64,000 nucleotides of DNA from JAJPKK01 sp963844635 (GTDB taxonomy: Bacteria; Pseudomonadota; Alphaproteobacteria; Rhizobiales; Xanthobacteraceae): NCBI GenBank assembly GCA_963844635.1, contig CAWJPD010000005.1, forward strand, positions 310,001 through 374,000, in the 5' to 3' direction. A program made the position numbers and the translations under genes. How positions within the stretch are numbered: position 1 is the first letter of the stretch; every line of letters starts with the position of its first letter. Below are positions 37,381 to 46,579 of this stretch, one piece after another. The notes under the pieces were generated by a model, which was not told the origin of the DNA, did no database searches, and saw only the letters and a list, made by a program, of their open reading frames with translations.

Positions 37381-38976
37381 TCACTCGCTTAATCCATCAA
37401 TGCGACCGGGCAAAACGACCTCAAAGCGGGCACCAAAGCTACTGTTGGACGAAGCCGTCAAAGCTCCTTTTTGGCTCTCGATGATGGTGCGGGAAATCCA
37501 AAGGCCAAGTCCCATGCCATGCTCTTTGGTGGTGAAGAAAGGTTCGAACAGCTTCCCAATGCTGTCGTGATCGAAACCGGTCCAGAAGTCCTCGATGGCG
37601 ATCAGAACGTCTCCTTGACCATGAACTTGGGTGCTCACACGCAACACCCGCGCGCGACTAGTCACGATTGCCATGGCCTCCAAAGCGTTGGTAACGATAT
37701 TCAAGATCACCTGTTGCAATTGCGCGCGGTCACACCACACGCGAGCAATTGCCGCGGAAAGATTTACCTGCAGCGAAATGTCGTGCCGCTGCAGCTCCGA
37801 TTTCTCCAACGCAAGAATCTCGCGGAGGAGCTTGTTAATGTCGATGAGGCCGGCTTGCGACGTGTCCCTTTTGAAAAAGAGCTCTCAAGCTACTCAGCAC
37901 CCGATCTGCTCGACGGCATTCGGTTGAAATGCGTTCTACCGCTGCACGCGCTCTCGTCAAGTCAGGTGGAGTCTTTCAATCCAAAGCAACGCGGCATCGC
38001 TGCTTGCCACCATCGCCCCGAGCGGCTGCCTCATCTCATGAACGATCGAGGCCGACATCGCTTCGATCGTCATCAGCCGTTCCTCCCGTTCCCGACGCTC
38101 CAGCATGAGTGAACGCGCGAGGCGAGTATAGAGCCGCGTTGTCTCCGAAAGGAGCAGTAGCAAGATAACGCTTGCGGTGACGAGTGAAAAAAATCGACTT
38201 ACATAAAAAGCAAGGCTGTAACGGATCGGCACCAGCAAGACAAAGAAAATACCTTCGAGCATCCAAGCCCAGAGCACGACGATAAGCCACAAATCGAGCA
38301 CTGATTTCTGCGGGCGCGCCGCCAAAAGCGCGACTGCTGCAGCACTCAGTACTAACCACGCGACAGCAAGCGCCTGCGCGAATCTGGTGATGTGGACTGC
38401 GTCGGCAAAAAGCGGAGGTAAAAGCTTTCCGGCCCCGATGCTCTCCCAGGTTAGAAAGCAGACAACGGCGATCACCGTGCCTGAACTCAGAATTATGGCC
38501 CCTCTCACAGATGCGTAGCCTCGTTTACTCCCGACATCCGTCCGAATGAGAAGGACATAGGCAATCACGGCCAGCGGCAGACCGCAGTGCCAAAATAGGA
38601 AAACCCAGCCGGCGGCCTGGTAATTGGCACCGAATAGACCCGTTGGAGCGAACACGCCCGGGAAGGCGAAGGCGTAAGAAATAGCCATCAACGACGTGAA
38701 AAGATAACCGCTTGCGAGCGCAAGCAGCGATCGCCAACGAAGGATTGTAAATTGGGCGAACAGCAAAGTCGTCGTAATCAAATCTGTCAGAAAAAACGCA
38801 GTCTGGAAGGCAGCAATGAAGGCAGGCGACGGCGACAACTGGACCGAGAGGAAAGGTCCCGAAAAGGCGAATAAACCGAGCAAACCGATACTGACGCTCA
38901 GGGCCAATCTTCGGTGAGCCCGGGACGGCAATGCGGTCGCGAGCAAGAATCTTTGCCCGACCGGCGGGAACCCCAT
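37381..38976 (-). pseudogene. MASE4-type membrane sensor histidine kinase, two frameshifts
   Basis: The membrane part (AFQTAFFLTDLITTTLLFAQF, LLALASGYLFTSLMAISYA) and H-box SIVHEMRQPLGAMVAS are intact to residue 339, where the frame stops at 37957. A missing base near 37957 and an extra T near 37876 must be corrected to read on through RARAAVERIS, SSLRALFKRDTSQ, N-box ILNIVTNALEAMA and GMGLGLWISRTI to the end at 37381. Repaired, it is about 530 residues and a clear paralogue of the kinase at 27956-29558. It diverges from a single-domain regulator gene at 39095. Confidence 0.85.
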
Positions 38977-39094
38977 AAATAGCTGCCTCTAGGGACAGGT
39001 TCCATTTAACGAAAGGTTTTGTATCACTTGCGTTGCCAGCGCGTCAATCGTATGACGCGTGGTTGCCCGGACAAGCAGACAATAAAGGGCGCTT

Positions 39095-39466
39095 ATGCGA
39101 CGAAAAATCGTAGCCATTGTCGATGATGATTCGAGCGTCTTGCGCGCAACTGAGGACCTTTTGGAGGCACGAGGCTTTCGCACGCTTAACTTCTCATCGG
39201 CGGAGGCGTTTCTCAATCGTAACTCGGACTGTCAGCTCGACTGTCTTCTGCTCGATATCAGCCTGACCGGGTTGTCCGGAATCGATTTGCGGCGCCACCT
39301 CAAGGATTCTGGCTCCACGATCCCGGTCATATTCATGACAGCCCTGGACCATGAGACAATTCAGTGGCAAGCGCTCAAGGCGGGCTGCGTAGCCTTCCTG
39401 CGGAAGCCGCTATTCGCCGCCCAGTTGTTTGAGGCAATTGACAGGGCTTTAGCTCCAACGGATTGA
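39095..39466 (+). CDS. Single-domain (FixJ-N-like) response regulator
   Basis: The 123-residue product is only a receiver domain: IVAIVDDDSSVLRATEDLL, phosphoacceptor in CLLLDISLTGLSG, and AFLRKPLFAAQLFEAI with the conserved lysine. It matches the N-terminal half of FixJ-like regulators and has no DNA-binding part. It is transcribed away from the MASE4 kinase at 38976, 118 bp apart, and may form a phosphorelay with it. Start at ATG 39095. Confidence 0.88.
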   Translation: MRRKIVAIVDDDSSVLRATEDLLEARGFRTLNFSSAEAFLNRNSDCQLDCLLLDISLTGLSGIDLRRHLKDSGSTIPVIFMTALDHETIQWQALKAGCVAFLRKPLFAAQLFEAIDRALAPTD

Positions 39467-39651
39467 GCCGTGTTGAATTCACGCGGCGACGCTCGTCTCC
39501 CGCCCTGATGTGCGAGCCTTGCCGGGCTGCTGTCGCTGTTTTTACGCTGGCGCCACGCTCAATCTTCCCCTTTGGACAGTTTACGCCTTGCTGGTGCCAT
39601 GCCACAAGCGAATTGGCAATGCGGTGTCAATCAGCTGAAGGGCGTTGAGAA

Positions 39652-41241
39652 ATGCGCGGGCTCAAGAGCATCTTTTTAGGCTTGATGGCGTCGCTGGTCC
39701 CTGCGATCGTTTCGCCTGCCTCGGCGCAGCAACAGAAGCCCAATATTCTTCTTATCATGGCCGACGATATCGGCTACTGGAACATCAGTGCTTACAACCA
39801 TGGGATGATGGGCTATCGCACCCCCAACATCGATCGCATCGCCAACGAAGGCGCGATTTTCACCGACTATTATGGCCAACAATCCTGTACCGCGGGGCGG
39901 GCGGCATTCATCACAGGCCAAAGCCCGATGCGGACCGGTTTGCTAAAAGTGGGATTGCCGGGCGCCAAGGAAGGACTTTCGGACCAGGATCCGACGCTTG
40001 CTGATCTTCTAAAGTCTATGGGATACATGACTGGCCAGTTTGGCAAAAATCACCTCGGCGATCGCAACGAGTTTCTGCCGACTGTGCATGGGTTCGACAC
40101 GTTTTTCGGCAACCTTTACCACCTGAACGCCGAAGATGAGCCGGAGCACCCCGATTATCCGAAAGGCATCGAGTTCAGGCTGCGCTTCGGCCCACGTGGC
40201 GTGCTGCGCTGCACGGCAACCATCGCCGAAACGCCTGGTGAGGATTCCCGCTTTGGCAAGTGGGGAAAGCAAAACTGCGATGACACTGGTCCGCTCACCA
40301 AGAAGCGGATGGAGACCGTAGACGAGGAATTTCTCCAGGCCACCCTCGACTTTATCGATACCGCGCATCGTGACAACAAGCCCTTTCTAGCCTGGTTCAA
40401 TTCCACACGGATGCACATCTGGACTCGTCTGAAGCCGGCATCCGAAGGAAAGACGGGACTCGGGATTTATCCGGATGGCATGGTCGAGCAAGATGGGCAG
40501 GTCGGGCAGCTTTTGAAAAAGCTGGATGACCTGGGCATCGCCAACAACACCATTGTCGTCTACACAACGGATAACGGCGCCGAAACATTCACCTGGCCCG
40601 ATGGCGGCACGACGCCGTTCCGCAGCGAAAAAAACACCAACTGGGAAGGCGCCTATCGGGTGCCGGCGCTCATTCGGTGGCCGGGTGTCGTGCAACCGCA
40701 TACGGAAATCAACGATATTGTCTCAGCGGAAGACTGGGTTCCCACGTTGGCCGCAGCGGCGGGCGAACCAGGCATCAAAGATAAACTCCTGCAGGGCTAC
40801 AGGGCCGGCGATAAAACCTTCAAGGTTCACCTGGACGGTTATGACCAGCGTGATCTGCTTGCCGGCAAAGGCGCTGATCCGCGTCGCGAGTTCTTTTATT
40901 GGACCGACGATGGAGAGTTGGCCGGGTTGCGTTACGATCAGTACAAGGCCGTTTTCATGGAGCAGAACGCGCACGGTTTGGAAGTGTGGCAGCAACCGTT
41001 CATGACGCTGCGGGCGCCAAAACTGTTCAATTTGCGATCTGACCCGTTCGAACGCGCGGAACAAGAGTCCGGTGATTACGTGAGATGGTTCGTGGAGCAC
41101 GCGTTCGTCTTTGTTCCAGCGCAATCGATCGTTGCGCAACACCTGCAATCGTTTGCGGAGTTTCCGCCGCGCCAGAGACCGGGCACGTTCAACGTACAGC
41201 AAGCGATGGACATGCTGATGAAACAAGGCGGCAGGAATTGA
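39652..41241 (+). CDS. Arylsulfatase, Cys-type, Sec-exported
   Basis: The 529-residue sulfatase has a Sec signal peptide ending PASAQQ, metal-binding MADDIGYWN (D38, D39), and the formylglycine site SCTAGRAAFITGQ with Cys79. This is the C-x-A-x-R variant of the usual C-x-P-x-R. GQFGKNHLGD and TTDNGAETFTWPDGG supply further active-site residues. It would hydrolyse a sulfate ester in the periplasm after formylglycine is made in the cytoplasm, presumably by the FGE encoded at 45614. It starts a run of secreted and outer-membrane genes on this strand. Confidence 0.92.
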   Translation: MRGLKSIFLGLMASLVPAIVSPASAQQQKPNILLIMADDIGYWNISAYNHGMMGYRTPNIDRIANEGAIFTDYYGQQSCTAGRAAFITGQSPMRTGLLKVGLPGAKEGLSDQDPTLADLLKSMGYMTGQFGKNHLGDRNEFLPTVHGFDTFFGNLYHLNAEDEPEHPDYPKGIEFRLRFGPRGVLRCTATIAETPGEDSRFGKWGKQNCDDTGPLTKKRMETVDEEFLQATLDFIDTAHRDNKPFLAWFNSTRMHIWTRLKPASEGKTGLGIYPDGMVEQDGQVGQLLKKLDDLGIANNTIVVYTTDNGAETFTWPDGGTTPFRSEKNTNWEGAYRVPALIRWPGVVQPHTEINDIVSAEDWVPTLAAAAGEPGIKDKLLQGYRAGDKTFKVHLDGYDQRDLLAGKGADPRREFFYWTDDGELAGLRYDQYKAVFMEQNAHGLEVWQQPFMTLRAPKLFNLRSDPFERAEQESGDYVRWFVEHAFVFVPAQSIVAQHLQSFAEFPPRQRPGTFNVQQAMDMLMKQGGRN

Positions 41242-41346
41242 GGGTAAACCAGCGTCCTGTGGAGGAGAGCCGACCCGCGGAATAGCGGCGGCTGCCAACA
41301 TGACATTTGCAGATTTATGTTGTGACTCTTGTGGGGAGACGGTGCC

Positions 41347-41595
41347 ATGATCACTGCGCGGATGATCGTACGTAACGCCATGGGGCTTGCAGCGTCGGCA
41401 TCAACTTGCCAAGCGGCGCCTTGCTCAGTGGATATCGATCGTATGCAAGCACGTACCGATGCCCGGCTTGAAGCGAAAGCTGTGGCGGGTACCGCGGCAC
41501 TCCATCGTCAGCCAACACGGGAACCAGCTGAAAGATCCGACTCATTGGGCGCGCGCAAACTCTTCATGCTTCGACCGGGAGGGGAGCCATCATGA
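41347..41595 (+). CDS. Small conserved secreted protein
   Basis: The 82-residue product starts at ATG 41347 after GGGGAGACGG. A short hydrophobic N-terminus is followed by CSVDIDRMQARTDARLEAKA, a helical segment seen in small conserved proteins of the Bradyrhizobium group (from memory, not checked). Two Cys (CQAAPCS) precede it. The stop overlaps the next start by 4 bp (ATGA), so the two are translated as a pair. Role unknown. Confidence 0.65.
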   Translation: MITARMIVRNAMGLAASASTCQAAPCSVDIDRMQARTDARLEAKAVAGTAALHRQPTREPAERSDSLGARKLFMLRPGGEPS

Positions 41596-41876
41596 GAGCG
41601 ACACCGACCATTGCTGTTCTGGCTTTGACACTTGCGGGACCGGGCGCGGCGCATGCGCAATGGTTTTATGGCCCACCAGCCGCTGGGGTATACGTCTATC
41701 CGCCCTATGCCATCGTTCCGCCAGCGGCCGTTCGGCCAGCACCCTACCCCGCCGCGCCGCCCGTGGTGGTCGCGCCAGCTCCTTACTATGCCAACCCATC
41801 CGTAGTTGTTAATCCTTATACGGGAAGATGGTGCTCATATGAGCCGAGCGGTTATCGCTGGTGCTGGACACCGTAG
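41592..41876 (+). CDS. Pro/Tyr-rich small secreted protein
   Basis: The 94-residue protein has GGGAGGGGAG upstream, a signal peptide ending GAAHAQ and a mature part rich in Pro, Tyr, Ala and Val (WFYGPPAAGVYVYPPYA), ending GRWCSYEPSGYRWCWTP with two Cys. Such proteins are common in rhizobia as putative envelope or surface proteins. It overlaps the preceding gene by 4 bp and lies between two sulfatase-region blocks. Confidence 0.78.
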   Translation: MRATPTIAVLALTLAGPGAAHAQWFYGPPAAGVYVYPPYAIVPPAAVRPAPYPAAPPVVVAPAPYYANPSVVVNPYTGRWCSYEPSGYRWCWTP

Positions 41877-42012
41877 TGACGGACAGCCGAGGGGCGATCC
41901 TAAAGGCTGCCTGCTTTTGTCTCGCGAACCATAAAACCAATCGCGGCGATTGAGACGAGGCCCTCGCGGCGTCCTCGCGGACACAATTGATCTGCATTAG
42001 GCGAACAAAGCA

Positions 42013-42144
42013 ATGCGCGCTTTGCTATTCGCCAGCGTCGCGGTATTGGGGTCCACCGGCACAATGATCTATGAACCTGCGGATGCAAATGCCATGTCTG
42101 CGCGCGCGCTGTCTTTCGAGCAGAAGTTCTCCTGCGGTTGTTAG
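42013..42144 (+). pseudogene. Relic of a small secreted C-RG-Y peptide gene
   Basis: A 43-codon frame encodes a signal peptide (LLFASVAVLGSTGTMIYEP) ending DANA, closely matching the signal region of the peptide at 34550 (TMTYKPTDANA). After this the frame drifts, but a neighbouring frame reads CARAVFRAE, matching CARGVYRAG. One small indel near 42096 would restore the family core, so this is probably a decayed paralogue. It is too short to have been called by length alone. Confidence 0.5.
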
Positions 42145-42381
42145 CTACCGCCACAAATTTTGGTAGAGGGCCTACGAGATCTTTGGAAAAGATACTATCT
42201 AATAGATTTAATTTCCTATTTTATCTTGGGAATGTCGGGGTTGCGACTTTAATGTCACTGTATCGAAATTTTGCAACCGCCCGAGGGATTCTCTGAGGCG
42301 ACGGCTGACGATTGCGTTAATATTCGAGTAGGGTTGCCGCTGACGATTTTTTGCATGCGTGTTGGTAAATGGGGGCAGACC

Positions 42382-43440
42382 ATGGAAACGTTGAGGTTCG
42401 CCAATCCGGTGCGAGCGGTTTTACTTGCCGCTATCTTGGCGCTTCCGACGGCTGCGTCGGCCGATGAAGCCGGGGTCAGTTTCTGGCTACCCGGCCTGTT
42501 TGGCAGCCTTGCCGCGGCGCCACAGCAGGCAGGCTGGTCATTCACCGATATCTATTATCATACGTCCGTCAGCGCGTCAGGCGCCGTCGCCATTGGCCGC
42601 GAGGTTGAGTTGGGCCAACTCGCACGGACCGCGACAGTCAACGTCAACCTCAATGCAAGCGTAAATTCACGCGTGGATTTGGACTTTGCGACGCTGGGCT
42701 ATGTGTTTGCTACTCCGGTATTTGGTGGTCAATTGGGTATCAGCATGTCCGAAGCCGGCGGCGGCAACACCACGTCGCTGAGTGGAACTTTGACGGCCTC
42801 CCTCGGCGACCTGACCGCCACACGGACCGGCAGCATCAGCGATTCGCGCGACGGATTCAGCGATCTATATCCCATGGCGACACTACGCTGGAACAATGGT
42901 GCCAACAACTACATGCTTTACATGATGGGCGACGTTCCGGTCGGTACCTATGACTCGACTAACCTGGCGAATTTTGGCATTGGACATGGCGCTATCGATG
43001 GCGGCCTTGGGTACACCTATTTTGACCCGAAGTCCGGTCATGAATTTTCATTTGTCACCGGGTTGACCGGAAATTTCATGAATCCGAGTACGGACTACAC
43101 AAACGGAATCGACTGGCATCTCGATTGGGGAGCATCCCAGTTCTTGACAAAGCAATGGCAGGTTGGCGTTGTTGGCTATGCTTATCGGCAGCTCACCGCC
43201 GATAGTGGACAACTGCCGATATTGGGCGCCAACGAATTGCAGGTGTTTGGGGTCGGACCCCAAATCGGTTATATATTTCCGATCGGCACGGCGTTGCAAG
43301 GCTATGTGAACGCCAAGGCGTATTGGGAGTTCGATGCCGAACGCCGAGCTGATGGTTGGAATACCTGGCTGACGTTCTCGATCTCGGCGGCTCCTCCGTC
43401 GAGCACCATGACGCCTTCAAAGCCGATGTATACGAAATAG
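42382..43440 (+). CDS. Outer-membrane channel, phenol MetA-pathway type
   Basis: The 352-residue protein has a signal peptide ending TAASAD and the opening EAGVSFWLPGLFGSLAAAP that marks the SphA/phenol_MetA_deg family (PF13557). The rest is beta-barrel-like. Members are encoded beside aromatic-catabolism genes and are thought to take up hydrophobic aromatics. Start at ATG 42382 has GGGGGCAG upstream. A 49-bp gap separates it from the next barrel, so they probably form an operon. Confidence 0.85.
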   Translation: METLRFANPVRAVLLAAILALPTAASADEAGVSFWLPGLFGSLAAAPQQAGWSFTDIYYHTSVSASGAVAIGREVELGQLARTATVNVNLNASVNSRVDLDFATLGYVFATPVFGGQLGISMSEAGGGNTTSLSGTLTASLGDLTATRTGSISDSRDGFSDLYPMATLRWNNGANNYMLYMMGDVPVGTYDSTNLANFGIGHGAIDGGLGYTYFDPKSGHEFSFVTGLTGNFMNPSTDYTNGIDWHLDWGASQFLTKQWQVGVVGYAYRQLTADSGQLPILGANELQVFGVGPQIGYIFPIGTALQGYVNAKAYWEFDAERRADGWNTWLTFSISAAPPSSTMTPSKPMYTK

Positions 43441-43489
43441 CGGCTGGTACGGTCGAGACCGGATTACCGCGTAGCCTTGAATTTTAGCG

Positions 43490-44383
43490 ATGCGGCTCCC
43501 TGATTGGAGAAGTGTACTCGCCGCCTATCTCGCAGGCGTCGCCGCGGCCGGCAGTTTTGTGCCCGAACAAGTAAATGCTCAACAGCAAGCGGCGTCGAGC
43601 CAAACTGGCGCAGACACCTCAGCGGCCGGGGAAAACAATGGGCAGGACCTGACCCGTCCCGAAGACCTTTTCCAGTTGCGTTACCTGTACCAGACCGCAC
43701 CCGGAAGCGGCGGTACGTCGGCTCTTGTCCGGACCGTCACCACCGACAGCGAAATATTGCGCGTCGACAAGGAATTTGATCTCGGACCCCAATGGAAATG
43801 GGCTTTGCGTGGGGATCTGCCGTTTATAGAAAAGAATCCGATATCCGACGACAATCCCGCCGGCGACTTTCTGCACGGGGTTGGGGATGCGGACGTTCAG
43901 GCGACGGTGATTTATCAGTTTGATGCCCGCTGGGCGGCTGGCGCGGGGGTCCGCATTGTTGCGCCCACGGGAGAAGACAATCTCACCAGCGGCAAGTGGA
44001 CGGCCCAGCCGGTGGTCGGGGCGCGGTATTCGCTGCCCGAGTTGAGCGACGGCAGCTACTTCGAGCCGGTTGTGCGCTACGCTGTCAGCTTTGCCGGAGA
44101 CCCCACGAAGAAGGATATCAGCAACCTGCAATTCGCACCGATGATGAATGTTGCGCTTCCGGATCATTGGTTCCTGACGATGTACCCGACTCCAGACATC
44201 CGTCTTAACTACGGCGATCCGGTCGCAGGTCAAACCGGACGCCTGTTTCTGCCCCTCGATTTCATGGTTGGACGCAGCATCGCCAAAGGTGTCACAATCT
44301 CAGCGGAATTTGGAATACCGATCATCAGGGACTACCCGGTCTATGATTTCAAAACCATCGTGCGTTTCAACATGAAGTTTTGA
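43490..44383 (+). CDS. Putative outer-membrane transporter/porin
   Basis: The 297-residue protein has a signal peptide ending VNAQQQ, a low-complexity linker, then a barrel-like domain (LFQLRYLYQTAPGSGG, KEFDLGPQWKWALRGDLPF, GVGDADVQATVIYQFD) ending FKTIVRFNMKF, an aromatic C-terminus fit for Bam. It resembles the transporter-annotated branch of the MetA-type family. It follows the gene at 42382 on the same strand. Substrate is unknown; a role with the sulfatases is inference. Confidence 0.8.
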   Translation: MRLPDWRSVLAAYLAGVAAAGSFVPEQVNAQQQAASSQTGADTSAAGENNGQDLTRPEDLFQLRYLYQTAPGSGGTSALVRTVTTDSEILRVDKEFDLGPQWKWALRGDLPFIEKNPISDDNPAGDFLHGVGDADVQATVIYQFDARWAAGAGVRIVAPTGEDNLTSGKWTAQPVVGARYSLPELSDGSYFEPVVRYAVSFAGDPTKKDISNLQFAPMMNVALPDHWFLTMYPTPDIRLNYGDPVAGQTGRLFLPLDFMVGRSIAKGVTISAEFGIPIIRDYPVYDFKTIVRFNMKF

Positions 44384-45052
44384 TAATTAATAGTAAACCA
44401 GCGTGCTGTCACAGAACAGGCTAATGCTCGGAAGTGTCCTTGCGGTACAAGGTGGTTGTGCACCAATTCTTGTCGCGGCGGCCTCCGTATCATTCTTCGT
44501 TTCTAAAATGACATTGACGCAGCCTTCTTGGAAGGCGGCCGATATCTTGTCAGGGCCTGCAAGCACCCGGCTGGCGGTCTAGCCATCGCAAAGACAGCGG
44601 GATCATGCGGATCTGCGGATCAAGAGTCCCGAAACATCTCTGTGAGCGCGGTTGCGAGGACAGACCGCCCACTGGCTGGTTGACGAGTCCCGCTATGCCC
44701 TTGCCGTAGTCAATCAGGCGGGGATCACGAATTCTTCTGTTTCAGCATCAGCCCCGAGGACGATATCGGTCGAGGCGGTCCGAAAAGACCCGGCGAAAGA
44801 TCATTTTAAGAAAAGGACCTGAGCACCTGAACTGAGTGGCGGTTGACCTGAACCAAGGGACAGTATCGCTGTTGAGGCCATACGTGTACAACGCCATCGA
44901 CTTGGAAAACAGCTTGCTTGATCGCCAAACTGCGAGTTGCGCCGCTTGGGCTTCGGCTAACAGGAGGTCGATTTATCGGGCGATCGGGTATGTTGGGTGC
45001 AAGGGGGTTGCTAACCGTCCGGGGGGAAGGTAAACGAAGAAGGAGAAAGACC
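44384..45052. other. Long intergenic region, no gene seen
   Basis: These 669 bp hold no frame with recognisable motifs or a signal peptide. A strong Shine-Dalgarno (gaaggagaaag) at the right end serves the small gene at 45053. Confidence 0.4.
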
Positions 45053-45277
45053 ATGGTACCCAAGGCGAGCATGCTTCTAACTGGCGCCATTGTTGTTTTG
45101 CTTGCTTCTTCCAGCGCATCCCTTTCGGCATCCAAATTCAGCGATCAGACCAGATGTCGCGGCGGAGCATGCACGAGGTCAAATCCTGACCGAGTAGTGG
45201 ACCTTGATAATGAGGCTCGGTTCTATAGAGGATCAAAACCAAAAAACCACAAAAAGCATGTTCAAACAAACAACTGA
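45053..45277 (+). CDS. Small secreted basic protein
   Basis: The 74-residue product starts behind GAAGGAGAAAG. The signal peptide (MLLTGAIVVLLASSSAS) ends near LSASKF; the mature part has RCRGGACTRSNPDRVVDLD and a Lys/His/Asn tail. The two Cys in CRGGAC are close enough for a small loop. It may belong to the same loose group as the C-RG-Y peptides, though the core Tyr is absent. Function unknown. Confidence 0.7.
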   Translation: MVPKASMLLTGAIVVLLASSSASLSASKFSDQTRCRGGACTRSNPDRVVDLDNEARFYRGSKPKNHKKHVQTNN

Positions 45278-45613
45278 TACAGTCGGTTTGACTTGTACCA
45301 AACCCCGTATGATTTGATGGGATTAAACAAAACCGCTGACGAAGCATTTCGGCACGCTGGTCTTGCGGGTTGAGGGACTTTCCAACATCGGTTCTCCAGC
45401 CAGAAGGTGCCTGATGGTTGAGACGGGCCCTCTTCCTTTCTGCAAGATAATGTCAACGGCGCGGCCTACCTCGCGGATCAGTAGCGATGGGCCTAGTCCA
45501 AGCTCCATTGCCCCAAGGTCCAAGATCGCTGCGTTATGGATTGGTAAAGTGCGTAGTCGAGACACTTCGGCGTTAAGGACCGTTTGGTTGCACCGAGTGC
45601 GAATGGTGTTTCA
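45278..45613. other. Intergenic region before the FGE gene
   Basis: The 336 bp carry an open minus-strand frame (45323-45565) with AAILDLGAMELGLGPSLL, but no family or Shine-Dalgarno supports it. It may contain the promoter of the FGE-sulfatase operon. Confidence 0.35.
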
Positions 45614-46579
45614 ATGCCAACTGTGCAGCTAAAACGTGCTGGGCTGTCAAAGATGCTTTGGATAGCTGGCGGCACGTTCCGCATGGGATCGGATCAACAC
45701 TATCCGGAAGAGCGGCCGGCCCATCAGGTCACGGTCGGTGGCTTCTGGATTGATCAGACTCCGGTAACCAATCACGAATTTCGTAAATTCATCAACGACA
45801 CCGGTTACCGCACCTTCGCCGAAATACCGCCGAATGCAAAGGACTATCCCGGCGCGCTGCCGCACATGCTCAAGGCGCGCTCGCTGGTATTCACTCCCCC
45901 GAAGCGCCCGGTCGATCTGCACGACTGGAGCCAATGGTGGGAGTTCAAGTTGGGCGCCAACTGGCGCCGGCCCTATGGGCCACGCAGTTCAATCAGCGGC
46001 CTCGACGATCATCCGGTCGTACATATCGCGTATCGAGACGCGGAGGCTTACGCAAATTGGGCCGGCAAAGAATTACCGACAGAAGCCGAATGGGAGTTCG
46101 CGGCGCGGGGCGGATTGGACAGTGCCGAGTACGCGTGGGGCAACGAATTCGTACCCGGCGGCCAGCATTTGGCGAACACTTGGCAAGGCGCATTTCCACG
46201 CGAGAACCTCGCACTCGACGGCTATGAACGCACATCGCCGGTGACCGCCTTTCCACCGAACGGATATGGTCTCTACGACATGATCGGCAATGTCTGGGAG
46301 TGGACCGCCGATTGGTGGTCGACCCAGCACACGACGGACGCTGCGAAATCGTGCTGCCTCCCGGTCAATCCACGCGGAGGCCAAGAGGCAGCGAGCTACG
46401 ACCCCTGCCTGCCGCACATCAAAATTCCACGCAAGGTGCTGAAAGGCGGTTCGCACCTTTGTGCGCCGAATTACTGCCGACGCTATCGGCCGGCTGCGCG
46501 TCATGCGGAGGCGATCGACACAAGCACCAGCCATGTTGGATTTCGTTGCGTAGTGAGAGAAGAAAGGAGCACTTCATGA
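45614..46579 (+). CDS. Formylglycine-generating enzyme (sulfatase-modifying factor)
   Basis: The 321-residue FGE-sulfatase-domain protein (PF03781) opens MLWIAGGTFRMGSDQHYPEE and carries DDHPVVHIAYRDAEAYANW, LPTEAEWEFAARGG and NVWEWTADWW. The active site KGGSHLCAPNYCRRYRPA keeps both Cys at the C-x4-C spacing of human FGE, so aerobic, copper-dependent conversion of the sulfatase Cys to formylglycine is expected in the cytoplasm. Its stop overlaps the next sulfatase start (ATGA), making the pair a coupled unit. Start 45614 is the ATG before the conserved core. Confidence 0.93.
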   Translation: MPTVQLKRAGLSKMLWIAGGTFRMGSDQHYPEERPAHQVTVGGFWIDQTPVTNHEFRKFINDTGYRTFAEIPPNAKDYPGALPHMLKARSLVFTPPKRPVDLHDWSQWWEFKLGANWRRPYGPRSSISGLDDHPVVHIAYRDAEAYANWAGKELPTEAEWEFAARGGLDSAEYAWGNEFVPGGQHLANTWQGAFPRENLALDGYERTSPVTAFPPNGYGLYDMIGNVWEWTADWWSTQHTTDAAKSCCLPVNPRGGQEAASYDPCLPHIKIPRKVLKGGSHLCAPNYCRRYRPAARHAEAIDTSTSHVGFRCVVREERSTS

